A stretch of DNA of 64,000 nucleotides from JAURVT01 sp049059935 (GTDB taxonomy: Bacteria; Actinomycetota; Actinomycetes; Propionibacteriales; Nocardioidaceae): NCBI RefSeq assembly GCF_049059935.1, contig NZ_JBMGQR010000016.1, positions 1-64,000 on the forward strand. The letters run 5' to 3'. This document shows positions 6,516-15,627 of this stretch, piece after piece. The translations under genes and the position numbers were made by a program. Position 1 is the first letter of the stretch, and the number at the start of each line of letters is the position of its first letter. The notes under the pieces are model-generated. The model saw nothing but the letters and a program-made list of their open reading frames with translations, had not been told where the DNA came from and searched no databases.

Positions 6516-8900
6516 TCAGGACAGATGGGTGGGCTGGGGGCGCGACTTGTGGCTCTCGTCGGCGCCGACCCGGTCCTGGCCCTCGTCGCTGCCGGTCGGC
6601 CGCTTCAGGTCCCCGCGTCGCACCAGGCGCACGACGATCGACTTCGAGGTCGGGCAGTTGCTCGACGTCGCGGTGGAGTCGAGCGGGACCAGCGCGTTCG
6701 TCTCGGGGTAGTACGCGGCGGCGCACCCGCGCGGGGTGTCGTACTCCACCACGCGGAAGTCCGGCGCGATCCGCTCCACGTCGTCTCCCTCCCAGTGGGT
6801 GACGAGGTCGACGGTCTCGCCGTCGTCGAGCCCGAGCCGGGCGATGTCGTCACGGTGCACGAGCACCACGCGCCGTCCGCCCTCGATGCCGCGGTAGCGG
6901 TCGCTGTAGCCGTAGATGGTGGTGTTGAACTGGTCGTGGCTGCGCATCGTCTGCAGGATCAGGTGGTCCGGCGGCACCTGGAGGGCCTCGATCGGCGACG
7001 CCACCATCTCCAGCCGCTCGCTCGGCGTCTCGAAGCTGCGGGTGTCGCGCGGCGGGTGGGGCATGACGAATCCGCCCGGACGGTCGACGTTCACGCCGTA
7101 GCTCTGGCAGCCGGGCACCACCTTGGCGATGTGCTCGCGGATCACCGAGTAGTCGTCGGCCATCGCACGCCACCGGATGCCGTGGCGGTCGCCGATCGTG
7201 GCCTCGGCGATGTTGCACACGATCTGGGTCTCCGAGCGCAGGTGCGGGCTGGCGGGCTCGAGCGGCCCGCGCGACGCGTGCACCGAGCAGGTGGAGTCCT
7301 CCACCGAGACCCACTGCTCGCCGCTGGGCTGCACGTCCTTCTCGGTGCGGCCCCGGGTCGGCAGGATCAGCGCGGTGTCGCCGGTGACCAGGTGGGAGCG
7401 GTTGACCTTGGTCGAGATGTGCACGGTGAGGTCGGCCCGGCGCATGGCCTTGGCCGTCACGTCGGTGTCGGGAGCGGCCTGGACGAAGTTGCCGCCGAGC
7501 CCGACGAAGACCTTCGCCTCGCCGTCGCGCAGGGCCCGCACCGACGCGACGGTGTCGTGGCCGTGCTCGCGCGGCGGGTCGAAGCCGAACTCGGCCTGGA
7601 GCGCGTCGAGGAAGTGCTCGGGCACCCGCTCCCAGATGCCCATCGTCCGGTCGCCCTGGACGTTGGAGTGGCCGCGCACCGGGAACAGGCCGGCGCCGCG
7701 CTTGCCGATGTTGCCCTGGGCACCGGCGACGTTGACGATCTCCTTGATGGTGGCGACCGAGTTGTGGTGCTGGGTGATGCCCATGGCCCAGCAGAAGATC
7801 GTGGCCGAGGACTCCCTCAGCATCTGTGCGGCCTCGGTGATCTGCTCACGCGTGAGGCCGGTCGTCGTCTCGACGACGTCCCAGTCGAGGTCGCGGACGT
7901 GGTCGCGCCACTCCTCGAAGCCGTGCACGTGCTGCGCGACGAAGTCGTGGTCGATCGCGTCCCACTCCACGAGCAGGTGCCCGAACGCCTGGAACAGCGC
8001 GAGGTCGCCGTTGATCCGGACCGGCAGGTGCAGGTCGGCCATGTCGGTGCCCTTGCCCACGACGCCCTTGGGCTTCTGCGGGTTCCGGAAGTTGATCAGG
8101 CCCGCCTCGGGCAGCGGGTTGATCGCGAGGATCTTCGCGCCGCGCAGCTTGGCCGTCTCGAGGTGGGTGAGCATCCGGGGGTGGTTGGTGCCGGGGTTCT
8201 GGCCCGCGATGACGATCAGGTCGGCCGAGTACAGGTCGCGCAGCTGGACGCTGGCCTTGCCGATGCCGATCGACTCCTGCAGCGCGATGGACGTCGACTC
8301 GTGACACATGTTCGAGCAGTCCGGCAGGTTGTTCGTGCCGTAGGCCCGGGCGAACAGCTGGTAGGCGAACGCGGCCTCGTTCGACGCGCGGCCCGAGGTG
8401 TAGAAGAGCGCCTGGTCGGGCGTGTCGAGCCCGCGGAGCGTCGAGCCGATGATCTCGAGCGCGTCGTCCCAGGCGATCTCGGAGTAGTGGGTGTCTCCGG
8501 GACGCTTGACCATCGGGTGCGTGATGCGGCCCTGCTGCCCGAGCCACCACTCCGAGCGGGCGTCGAGGTCCTCGATGCTGTGCCGGGCGAAGAACGCGGG
8601 CGTGGCGCGGTCCTTGGTGGCCTCCTCGGCCACGGCCTTGGCACCGTTCTCGCAGAATTCGGCGGGGTGGCGGTGACCCGGGTCGGGGTCGGGCCAGGCA
8701 CAGCTCGGGCAGTCGAAGCCCTCGGCCTGGTTCAGCTTCAGCCACGTCCTGGCCGTGCGCGTCGGGCCCGCGTGGACGAGCGAGCGACGGGCGGAGACCG
8801 CCACGGCCTCGGCACCGGCCGCGTGGTCGCGGGGCGCCTCGATCCGCAGGTCGGCCTCGTCGACGTCGGCCAGTCGGTCGCGGTGCTCTCGTCTGCTCAT
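6516..8900 (-). CDS. FdhF/YdeP-type molybdopterin oxidoreductase
   Basis: 794 residues, large catalytic subunit of the formate dehydrogenase-like molybdoenzyme family (YdeP type). Three cysteines near the N-terminus (C64, C67, C83) look like an incomplete Fe-S motif, as is usual in this subfamily. NMCHES near residues 198-202 places a cysteine (C199), not selenocysteine, at the molybdenum-ligand position, followed by the catalytic-type histidine. Later segments (GQNPGTNHPR, GAGLFPVRGHSNVQGDRTMG) contact the pterin cofactors. No accessory Fe-S or membrane subunit is adjacent, so the electron partner is unclear; YdeP homologues are linked to acid or formate stress. AGGAGT precedes ATG 8900. Confidence 0.9.
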   Translation of the reverse strand: MSRREHRDRLADVDEADLRIEAPRDHAAGAEAVAVSARRSLVHAGPTRTARTWLKLNQAEGFDCPSCAWPDPDPGHRHPAEFCENGAKAVAEEATKDRATPAFFARHSIEDLDARSEWWLGQQGRITHPMVKRPGDTHYSEIAWDDALEIIGSTLRGLDTPDQALFYTSGRASNEAAFAYQLFARAYGTNNLPDCSNMCHESTSIALQESIGIGKASVQLRDLYSADLIVIAGQNPGTNHPRMLTHLETAKLRGAKILAINPLPEAGLINFRNPQKPKGVVGKGTDMADLHLPVRINGDLALFQAFGHLLVEWDAIDHDFVAQHVHGFEEWRDHVRDLDWDVVETTTGLTREQITEAAQMLRESSATIFCWAMGITQHHNSVATIKEIVNVAGAQGNIGKRGAGLFPVRGHSNVQGDRTMGIWERVPEHFLDALQAEFGFDPPREHGHDTVASVRALRDGEAKVFVGLGGNFVQAAPDTDVTAKAMRRADLTVHISTKVNRSHLVTGDTALILPTRGRTEKDVQPSGEQWVSVEDSTCSVHASRGPLEPASPHLRSETQIVCNIAEATIGDRHGIRWRAMADDYSVIREHIAKVVPGCQSYGVNVDRPGGFVMPHPPRDTRSFETPSERLEMVASPIEALQVPPDHLILQTMRSHDQFNTTIYGYSDRYRGIEGGRRVVLVHRDDIARLGLDDGETVDLVTHWEGDDVERIAPDFRVVEYDTPRGCAAAYYPETNALVPLDSTATSSNCPTSKSIVVRLVRRGDLKRPTGSDEGQDRVGADESHKSRPQPTHLS

Positions 8901-9028
8901 CGAAGACTCCTGGCGTGTCGATCGACCCCGCGAGGAGTGCCCCGCGACGGTGGTCCAGGCGGTGACGCCCGCCTGCCTGATGACGCTAGCCGCGACTGCG
9001 CGTCCGCACCGAAGGCCGGACGGGACCC

Positions 9029-9703
9029 TCAGGCGGGTCCGCCGACGGCACTGCGGTCGAGCCCGTCGAGCAGGTCGCGTGGGCCCTCCCACACCTCGAC
9101 GGCGCCGGCCCGGCGCAGCTCGTCGGCACCGATGCCGCCGCTGAGCAGGCCGACGGCGCGCACGCCCACCGTCGTCGCGGCCTCCATGTCCCACACGGCG
9201 TCGCCCACCATGACTGCCCGGCCGGGTGAGACACCCGCACGGTCGAGCGCGACCCGGACGACGTCGGGCGCGGGCTTGGCCTGCGACGCGTCGTCACCGC
9301 TCGTGACGACGTCGACGTCGTCCTCGATCTCGAGCAGGCCCCGCAGCTTCTCCAGCTCGTCCTCGGGCGCCGACGTGGCGAGCACGACGGTCAGTCCCCG
9401 GGCAGCCAGGGCCGCCACCAGCTCGCGGCCACCGTCGAGCACGCTCAGCTCGTCCGCGCGGTCGGCGTAGTGACGCGAGTGGGCCTGCTTCACGTCGTCG
9501 GCACGCGGGTCGTCGGACGCCCCGAGCAGCTCGGCGACCAGCCGGGAGCCGTCCATGCCGATCCGGCGGTGCACGCGCCACGAGTCGACCGACGCCCCGA
9601 CGTCGGCGAACGCCTTCACCCAGGCGTCGACGTGCAGGTAGTTGGAGTCCACCAGGGTGCCGTCGATGTCCATCAGCACGGCCGTCGTCGGTTCACCAGT
9701 CAT
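9029..9703 (-). CDS. HAD-superfamily phosphatase (beta-phosphoglucomutase/PGP-like)
   Basis: 224 residues. Motif I, MDIDGTLVDSN, provides the nucleophile and acid/base aspartates; motif II is VVLATSA; motif III is the lysine of QAKPAPDVV; motif IV is MVGDAVWDMEAA. The helical cap follows motif I, as in phosphoglycolate phosphatase and beta-phosphoglucomutase relatives. It probably removes phosphate from a small sugar or organic phosphate; the exact substrate cannot be read. It starts divergently from the NAD(P)-binding protein gene, 73 bases away. Confidence 0.88.
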   Translation of the reverse strand: MTGEPTTAVLMDIDGTLVDSNYLHVDAWVKAFADVGASVDSWRVHRRIGMDGSRLVAELLGASDDPRADDVKQAHSRHYADRADELSVLDGGRELVAALAARGLTVVLATSAPEDELEKLRGLLEIEDDVDVVTSGDDASQAKPAPDVVRVALDRAGVSPGRAVMVGDAVWDMEAATTVGVRAVGLLSGGIGADELRRAGAVEVWEGPRDLLDGLDRSAVGGPA

Positions 9704-9776
9704 CGGTCGAGCCTAGGAGCGTCGCGCCCGTGCGGCCGAACGGCGGCCGGGCCGGCGAGGGGCCAGACTCGGCCCC

Positions 9777-10763
9777 ATGACGACGACCGCCCTGGTGACC
9801 GGGGCCAGCGGGTACGTGGGCTCGCGCCTGGTCAGTGCGCTGCACCGCGGCGGCGCGCGCGTCGTCGCCACCGGCCGCAGCACCGACAGCCTCTCCGAGC
9901 TCGACTGGCCGGAGGACGTCACCCGGGCGGCCCTGGACGTGAGCGACGCCGACTCGTGCCGCGAGGCACTGGCGTCGGCGGGTCACGTGGACGTCCTGTA
10001 CTACCTGGTGCACGTGGTGGGCGCCGACGACTTCGCCGCCAAGGACCTCGCCTCCGCCCGCACCCTCGCGCAGGCGGCGCAGGAGGCCGGCGTCGGCCGG
10101 ATCGTGTACCTCGGTGGGCTCGTGCCGGACGGCGAGGAGCTGTCGGAGCACCTGCGCAGCCGGGCCGCGGTCGGCACCGAGCTCGGCTCCCACGGCGTCG
10201 ACCTGGTGTGGCTGCGCGCCGCGATCATCCTCGGCGCCGGGTCCACGTCGTACGAGTTCGTCCGCCAGCTCGTCGACCGGCTGTCGGTCGTCGTCCCCCT
10301 GCCGCGGTGGATGGACGCCGCGGTCCAGCCGATCGCGATCGACGACGTGCTGGCCTACCTCGTGGCCGCCGGCACGGACCGCGTCCCACCGGGAGCCTAC
10401 GACGTCGCCGGCCCCGACACCCTCACCTACGCCTCCCTGGTGCGGCAGTACGCCGAGCTGGCCGGTCTGAACCGGCGCCTGCTGCGCGTCCGCGGCGTCA
10501 CGCCCGCGATGGCGGCTCCGGTCGTCGCTCGACTCACCGCTGTGCCGACCCCGATGGTCCAGGACCTGGTGCACAGCATGGTCAACGACATGGAGGCCGA
10601 TGACGCCGACATCCGGGGTCTGCTCGCAGACGTGGCGGACGGCCTGACGACCGTCCGCGACGCACTCGTCCGCGCCGGCACCGACGCCCGCCCGCGCGGC
10701 GTGCACGCCTCGGACGATGCCCTCCACCTCGCGACCACCGACCCCGACTGGGCCCGCGGCTGA
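9777..10763 (+). CDS. NmrA-like atypical short-chain dehydrogenase/reductase
   Basis: 328 residues. TGASGYVGSRL at residues 7-17 is the glycine motif of an extended or atypical SDR, and the first 220 residues follow the NAD(P)-binding Rossmann pattern with VVATGRS after the second strand. The usual YxxxK pair is not evident, which fits NmrA/atypical SDRs acting as redox sensors or quinone reductases. The C-terminal 100 residues are helical and lineage-specific. It is monocistronic, judging by its neighbours. Substrate unknown. Confidence 0.82.
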   Translation: MTTTALVTGASGYVGSRLVSALHRGGARVVATGRSTDSLSELDWPEDVTRAALDVSDADSCREALASAGHVDVLYYLVHVVGADDFAAKDLASARTLAQAAQEAGVGRIVYLGGLVPDGEELSEHLRSRAAVGTELGSHGVDLVWLRAAIILGAGSTSYEFVRQLVDRLSVVVPLPRWMDAAVQPIAIDDVLAYLVAAGTDRVPPGAYDVAGPDTLTYASLVRQYAELAGLNRRLLRVRGVTPAMAAPVVARLTAVPTPMVQDLVHSMVNDMEADDADIRGLLADVADGLTTVRDALVRAGTDARPRGVHASDDALHLATTDPDWARG

Positions 10764-10986
10764 CCCGGCTCCCACCGATCTGCGACGAGCCGCCGGATCG
10801 GGGTGCGCGGGCCCATGGCTCGTGATTCGATAGATCCTGTTCATCCCTCTTCGCCCCGGACCTCGGCGCGGTGGATCTCCACCCCGTCCAGGGCCTCGCC
10901 CGCCGGACGACAGGCCCCGCTCGACGGCGGCTCCTCGTCGGTCCCGCCCGCGTCCATCTGGACGGCGACCCTTCGAGGAGGCCGTC

Positions 10987-11292
10987 ATGGCCAACCTGAG
11001 CCGCCTGCCCGTGCCGACGCAGGAGCAGTACCAGTGGCAGTACGAGGGCGCCTGCAACGACGTCGAGACCGAGCTGTTCTTCTCTCCGGCCTTCGAGCGC
11101 GGCAGCCGGCGCGAGGCCCGCGAGGGCGAGGCCAAGAGCTACTGCGCCGTCTGCCCCGTCGCGCTGCAGTGCCTCGAGCACGCCTTGAGCGCCGAGGAGC
11201 CGTTCGGCGTCTGGGGCGGCACGACGAGCCAGGAGCGGAGTGCGATCCTGCGCCAGCTCAGGTCCCCCGACCCCGTGGCCCGGCCGGCATGA
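10987..11292 (+). CDS. WhiB-family Fe-S transcription factor (copy 1)
   Basis: 101 residues. The four cluster cysteines are C23, C53, C56 and C62 (C-x29-CxxC-x5-C), and the WhiB turn motif GVWGG is at 74-78, followed by a basic C-terminus. WhiB proteins bind a [4Fe-4S] cluster, contact sigma region 4 and respond to redox or NO. GAGGAGGCC precedes the ATG. The first 25 residues match the second WhiB (12045-12353) at 21 positions, so the two are recent paralogues. A 27-codon ORF overlaps its stop. Confidence 0.92.
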   Translation: MANLSRLPVPTQEQYQWQYEGACNDVETELFFSPAFERGSRREAREGEAKSYCAVCPVALQCLEHALSAEEPFGVWGGTTSQERSAILRQLRSPDPVARPA

Positions 11293-11372
11293 CCGGCGCC
11301 GTGACCGAGCACGTCATCCACGAGGAGGAGAACCCCGACGGCACGAGGACCCGCCGCGTCGCACGGCCCTGA
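11289..11372 (+). CDS. Possible 27-residue protein overlapping whiB stop
   Basis: ATG 11289 overlaps the WhiB stop codon (ATGA) and opens a 27-residue ORF, MTGAVTEHVIHEEENPDGTR followed by TRRVARP. The tight coupling and the charged, non-repetitive composition hint at a real small protein, but the length is too short for confident calling and no family is recognised. If it is not translated, the stretch is simply the 3' end of the whiB transcript. Confidence 0.3.
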   Translation: MTGAVTEHVIHEEENPDGTRTRRVARP

Positions 11373-11395
11373 CGGGCGCCGGCGGGCTGAGCACC

Positions 11396-11779
11396 TCAGG
11401 CGTCCGAGGTGGCGCCGTCGAGGCGCACGAGGCTCACGACGCCGAGGAGCCTGCCGTCGTCCACGACCACGACCTCGAGCAGACCCCTCTCGCGGAGCGC
11501 CGCCCGGAGCAGGCAGGGGTCGGCATCCGGTCCGACCACCAGCGAGTCGTCCTCGATCAGCTCGCACACGTGGGTCGAGGCCGACCGCGGACGCGAGCCC
11601 GGGCGGTCGTTGGCGTGCAGCGCGCTGCGCGAGACGATCCCGGAGAAGACGTCGCCGTCGCGGACGGCGACGTGCAGGTGGCCGGAGCCGCGGGCGAGCA
11701 TGAGGGCCTCGCGGACGGTGCAGTGCGCGGGCACCTGCGGGATGGTGGGGTCGACCAGGTCGGTCAACGGGTCGGGCAT
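11396..11779 (-). CDS. Two-CBS-domain protein
   Basis: 127 residues made of a CBS pair: the first repeat runs about 12-65 (TIPQVPAHCTVREALMLARG, HVAVRDGDVFSGIVSRSAL), the second about 70-120 (CELIEDDSLVVGPDADPCLL, LEVVVVDDGRLLGVVSLVRL). CBS pairs bind adenine nucleotides or S-adenosyl compounds and usually regulate a partner; no partner domain is fused here. AGGAG lies about nine bases before ATG 11779. It lies between the two whiB genes, convergent with copy 1. Confidence 0.85.
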   Translation of the reverse strand: MPDPLTDLVDPTIPQVPAHCTVREALMLARGSGHLHVAVRDGDVFSGIVSRSALHANDRPGSRPRSASTHVCELIEDDSLVVGPDADPCLLRAALRERGLLEVVVVDDGRLLGVVSLVRLDGATSDA

Positions 11780-12044
11780 GAGTGCGGTCTCCTGCGGTAC
11801 GGCACCTCGTGGCTGGCTGTCGAACCGCGGCGCGAGGACGTCCCGAGCGTCGCCTGAGAGTGAACCACGCGGGCCCGTGGCGCACCACCCCTCACCGCGG
11901 CCCCCGGTCCGGCGGAAGGGGCTCGGGGTGCGGCTCGTGCCGTCGGCCCACACTGTGGAGGCAAGTCCGACCTTGCTCGAGCATCGTCGCGGCCCAGGCG
12001 TTCCGGGTTCAGCCACGAGCCCGTGGACGCCGCTGCGGCCGGGC

Positions 12045-12353
12045 TCATGCCGGTCGGACCAAGGTGCCGTCCGGGGCCCGGTGCCGACCCAGCATCGCCA
12101 TCCGCTCGCGGGTGTTCTTCGCGCCCCACACGCCGAACGGCTCCTCGGCGGCCAGGGCGTGCTCGAGGCACTCGCGGACGACGGGGCACCGGGCGCAGAA
12201 GGCCTTGGCCGCCGACTCGCGGGCGTCGCGCCGGTCGCCTCGCTCGAACTCGGGCGAGAAGAAGGTCTCGGGATCGGCGTCGTTGCAGGCACCGTCGTAC
12301 TGCCACTCGTACTGGTCCTGGGTGGGCATCGGCAGGCGGCTCAGGTTCGCCAC
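12045..12353 (-). CDS. WhiB-family Fe-S transcription factor (copy 2)
   Basis: 102 residues, with cysteines C23, C53, C56 and C62 in the same spacing as copy 1 and the turn motif as GVWGA (74-78) instead of GVWGG. The C-terminus differs (RAPDGTLVRPA versus RSPDPVARPA), so DNA or sigma contacts may have diverged. It is in opposite orientation to copy 1 with the CBS gene between. The upstream 203-base region is shared with the divergent GAF-ANTAR gene, so both could answer to the same signal. Confidence 0.92.
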   Translation of the reverse strand: MANLSRLPMPTQDQYEWQYDGACNDADPETFFSPEFERGDRRDARESAAKAFCARCPVVRECLEHALAAEEPFGVWGAKNTRERMAMLGRHRAPDGTLVRPA

Positions 12354-12556
12354 GGCGCGCTCCCCCCGTCGCAGGTGGGGAGGTGGGCGGGCAGGGTCAT
12401 GGGAGTCTCCGATCAGCGCAGGGCGTGGTGGAGGCTCACTACTGAACCGCTCCCGACACTAGAGGGGGGCCCGGGCCGACACCAGTCGGGATGCGTAATC
12501 TCGTCACGAGATCAGCGCGGGCGATCACGGGGCCCGGACGGACCTGGAAGGACACG

Positions 12557-13279
12557 ATGACCGCCGACGACCCGACCGTCGCCCCGCACGAGCAGGTGAA
12601 CGAGCTCGTCACCGACTTCCTGGAGTCCACCGCGTCCAGCACGCACCGTCGCCTCGGCGACGTCGCGGGCGTCGCGGTGTCGACCGTCGACCGGAGCGCT
12701 CCGATCACCCTGGGGGCCAGCACGCCGCTGGCCGCCGAGGTCGACCGGATCCAGTTCGACATCGGGACGGGCCCGTGCCTCAACGCGCTGCGCACCGGTG
12801 AGGGGATGTACGTGCCCGACCTGGCGGCCGACGACCGGTGGGGCGAGTACGGCCCGCGGGCGGCCGAGCGGGGCGCCGCGGCCTGCATCTCGGTGCCGGT
12901 CGCGGTCGACGGGCGCACCGTCGCCGTGTTCAAGGTCTACGCGCACGAGGTCGACGGCCTCGACGAGCGTCAGCGGACGATCGCCGACGCCGTGGGGCAG
13001 GAGGTCGCCGGCGGCTTCGCCCTGGCCCAGCACCTGACACGACAGGCCGACGAGATCGGCGACCTGACGGCGCTGATCGCCTCGCGGCGCGCGATCGACC
13101 TGGCCATCGGCATCTCGATGGCGCGCGCCGGCGTGGGCGCCGAGGAGGCGTTCGCACTGCTGCGGACGCAGTCGCAGCACAGCAACGTCAAGCTGCGCGA
13201 CGTCGCGGCCCAGGTGGTCCTGTCGGTTCCGGGCACCCACGAGGGCGACCTCGAGGCGCCCTTCGACCCGCCGTCCTGA
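12557..13279 (+). CDS. GAF-ANTAR sensor/antiterminator
   Basis: 240 residues. A GAF domain spans about 25-160 (STVDRSAPITLGAS, FDIGTGPCLNALRTGE, CISVPVAVDGRTVAVFKVYA), and an ANTAR helical domain about 170-228 (LIASRRAIDLAIGISMARAG, FALLRTQSQHSNVKLRDVA). ANTAR domains bind paired hexaloop hairpins in nascent RNA and prevent termination, here presumably under control of a ligand or redox cue on the GAF domain. ATG 12557 has GGAAGGA upstream. It is divergent from whiB copy 2 and precedes manganese catalase, which suggests a stress-response group. Confidence 0.9.
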   Translation: MTADDPTVAPHEQVNELVTDFLESTASSTHRRLGDVAGVAVSTVDRSAPITLGASTPLAAEVDRIQFDIGTGPCLNALRTGEGMYVPDLAADDRWGEYGPRAAERGAAACISVPVAVDGRTVAVFKVYAHEVDGLDERQRTIADAVGQEVAGGFALAQHLTRQADEIGDLTALIASRRAIDLAIGISMARAGVGAEEAFALLRTQSQHSNVKLRDVAAQVVLSVPGTHEGDLEAPFDPPS

Positions 13280-13381
13280 CGCTCGTCGTGCGGGGGCCCG
13301 CCGGGCCGTGGTCTGGTGGAGGTCGTGGTTCAGCAGCGTCAGCCACTCCGACGCCAGGGCTCTGAGCCCGAGGGAGTGACC

Positions 13382-14323
13382 ATGTACCTGCACACCGAGC
13401 AGCTGATCAACGAGATCGCCATCGACGAGCCGGACCCGGCCGCCGCCAACGCCCTCCAGGAGGGTCTGGGCGGACAGTTCGGCGAGATGCGCACCATGAT
13501 GCAGTACCTGTTCCAGTCGATGAACTTCCGCGGCGACGCCGCGTCCAAGCCCTACAAGGACCTGCTGCAGGGTGTGGGCACCGAGGAGATCAGCCACGTC
13601 GAGCTGATCGGCACCACGATCGCGCGCCTGCTCGACGGTGCGCCGGAGTACCACGGCAAGTCCACCGACCCGGTCGACCAGCCCGGCGCCAAGGGCGCGA
13701 CGCCGCTGAAGATCGCGCTCGACCACGGCAACATCCACCACTTCCTCGTGGGCGCCCAGGGCGCGCTGCCGGTCGACGCCGCGGGCAACCCGTGGTCGGG
13801 GTCGTACGTGTACAACAGCGGCAACCTGGTGCTCGACCTGCTGTACAACCTGATGCTCGAGTCGACCGGCCGGCTGCAGAAGTGCCGGATCTACCAGATG
13901 ACCGAGAACAAGGCCGCACGCTCGACGATCGCGTACCTGATCGTGCGCGACCAGGCGCACGAGAACGCCTACGCCAAGGCGCTGGAGTCGTTGGGCATCG
14001 ACTGGGGCAAGACCCTGCCGATCCCCAAGACGAACGCCGAGCAGTTCCCCGAGGTCAAGAAGCTGATCGACCTCGGTCTGCAGAGCGTCCAGTACACCTT
14101 CAACCCCGAGCAGACCAGCCAGGCCGCCAAGCTCTACCGGGGCGCCTCGCCCTCGAACGACGGCACCGAGCTGAGCACGGCGATCATGCCCGAGGGCGTG
14201 CCGATCACCATCGCGCCCGAGCGCCGCGAGGAGTTCTCGCCGGGGCTCGACCCCGAGCTGCTCGCGCTGATCCAGGCCACCGCGGAGGTCGAGATCGCCG
14301 CCGCGGACCAGGCAGGCTCCTGA
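13382..14323 (+). CDS. Manganese (non-haem) catalase
   Basis: 313 residues, ferritin-like four-helix di-manganese catalase that dismutates hydrogen peroxide. Metal ligands are visible: E35 (GGQFGEM), E69 and H72 (EEISHVE), and the second-helix-pair ligands near MLESTGRLQKCR and DQAHENAYAK. The C-terminal extension after residue 240 matches the long actinobacterial form. ATG 13382 follows GAGGGAG. It ends at a strong hairpin terminator. With katG at 58717, the organism has two unrelated peroxide-removing enzymes in this window. Confidence 0.95.
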   Translation: MYLHTEQLINEIAIDEPDPAAANALQEGLGGQFGEMRTMMQYLFQSMNFRGDAASKPYKDLLQGVGTEEISHVELIGTTIARLLDGAPEYHGKSTDPVDQPGAKGATPLKIALDHGNIHHFLVGAQGALPVDAAGNPWSGSYVYNSGNLVLDLLYNLMLESTGRLQKCRIYQMTENKAARSTIAYLIVRDQAHENAYAKALESLGIDWGKTLPIPKTNAEQFPEVKKLIDLGLQSVQYTFNPEQTSQAAKLYRGASPSNDGTELSTAIMPEGVPITIAPERREEFSPGLDPELLALIQATAEVEIAAADQAGS

Positions 14324-14339
14324 CGCGCTGAGACGACGG

Positions 14340-14370
14340 ACGGCCCACCCGGCGGTGCCGGGTGGGCCGT
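14340..14370. terminator. Bidirectional hairpin terminator after manganese catalase
   Basis: A perfect 14-bp stem (14340-14353 paired with 14357-14370) closes a 3-base GGT loop between the convergent catalase and alcohol dehydrogenase genes. There is no U-tract, as is usual in very GC-rich actinobacteria. Confidence 0.85.
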
Positions 14371-14389
14371 CCTGGGAGTCGTCAGCCGA

Positions 14390-15448
14390 TCAGGCGCTGA
14401 GCGTCTCGGTGTCGATGACGGCGCGGTAGCGCACGTCGCCCGAGACGACCTTGTCGTAGTACTCGTCGACCTGGTCGGCCGAGATGACCTCGACGGTGGC
14501 GGTCACACCGTGCTCGGCGCAGAAGTCGATCATCTCCTGCGTCTCGGGCAGGCCACCGATCATGTTGCCGGCGAGCGAGCGGCGGTTGGTGAGCAGCGAG
14601 AACGCGCTGACCTCGAGGTTGTCCTCGGGCGCGCCGACGTTGGCGAGCACGCCGCCGCGGGCGAGCGTCCCGAGGAAGGAGTCGAGCGGGATGCCCGAGC
14701 CGACCGTGTTGACGATGAGGTCGAAGGACCCGGCGAGGTCGTCGAAGACCGACTCGTCCTCGGTGGCGTAGTAGTGGTCGGCGCCGAAGGACAGGCCGTC
14801 CTCCTTCTTGGCGTCGGTGCGGCTGAGCACGCTGACCTCGGCGCCCATGGCCTTGGCGATCTTGACCGCGACGTGCCCGAGGCCGCCGAGGCCGATCACC
14901 CCGACCTTCTTGCCGGGACCGGCGCCGTGCTCCTTGAGCGGGTGGTAGGTGGTGATGCCGGCGCAGAGCAGCGGGGTGACGGCCGCGTAGTCGGCCTCGT
15001 CGAACGCGTCGGGGATGCGGACGACGAAGTGGTCGCGGACGACGACCTGGCCGCTGTAGCCGCCCTGGGTGACCTCGCCGTCGTAGCCCTTGGCGCCGTA
15101 GGTCTGGACGCCGCCCTTCTCGCAGTACTGCTCCTCGCCGTCCTTGCACGCGGCGCACTCCAGGCACGAGTCGACGAAGCAGCCGACGCCGACGACGTCG
15201 CCGACCGCGTGGGTGGTGACGTCGGAGCCGACCTCGACGACGGTGCCGAGGATCTCGTGACCGGGGGTGAGGGGGAACACCGTGGTGCCCCACTCCTCGC
15301 GCTTGGTGTGGATGTCGCTGTGGCACACGCCGGCCCAGCGGATGTCGATGCGGACGTCGTCGGCCCGCAGGTCGCGGCGCTCGAGCTGGACGTGCTCGAA
15401 GGGAGCGTCGGCAGAGGATGCCGACAGGGCAGGAACTGTGGTCGTCAT
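14390..15448 (-). CDS. Zinc NAD(P)-dependent alcohol dehydrogenase (cinnamyl-ADH type)
   Basis: 352 residues, medium-chain dehydrogenase. The catalytic zinc ligands are in GVCHSDIH and PGHEILG; the structural zinc is held by four cysteines in CLECAACKDGEEQYC; the cofactor glycine motif is GLGGLGHVA. The tyrosine/glycine pattern GAKGYDGEVTQGGYSGQVVV is typical of the YahK/cinnamyl alcohol dehydrogenase group, which reduces aldehydes with NADPH. It is convergent with the catalase gene and followed by a shared terminator. Confidence 0.93.
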   Translation of the reverse strand: MTTTVPALSASSADAPFEHVQLERRDLRADDVRIDIRWAGVCHSDIHTKREEWGTTVFPLTPGHEILGTVVEVGSDVTTHAVGDVVGVGCFVDSCLECAACKDGEEQYCEKGGVQTYGAKGYDGEVTQGGYSGQVVVRDHFVVRIPDAFDEADYAAVTPLLCAGITTYHPLKEHGAGPGKKVGVIGLGGLGHVAVKIAKAMGAEVSVLSRTDAKKEDGLSFGADHYYATEDESVFDDLAGSFDLIVNTVGSGIPLDSFLGTLARGGVLANVGAPEDNLEVSAFSLLTNRRSLAGNMIGGLPETQEMIDFCAEHGVTATVEVISADQVDEYYDKVVSGDVRYRAVIDTETLSA

Positions 15449-15627
15449 GACCTCAACGCTAGGTCAGGTGAAGGTGATTCGCCTTTCAAGCACTTCCCCG
15501 TCCGGGTGGTCGGACCGTGACGCTCCGGCCGTGAGCGCCGGCGGCGTCGGAACACACGGCCCTGGCGGCGGGTTGGGAGAGGTGCCGCGCGTCACCCCCT
15601 GCGCGGCCCACCGACAGGAAGGACATC

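Noticed and set aside
6525..9470. 981-codon open frame on the plus strand opposite the molybdoenzyme
   Set aside because: Its translation is Val/Arg/Asp/Gly-rich without any motif; it is the mirror of the FdhF-like gene, an effect of extreme GC codon bias.
12354..12556. Shared regulatory palindrome between whiB copy 2 and the GAF-ANTAR gene
   Set aside because: I found no convincing inverted repeat or -10/-35 pair in these 203 bases.
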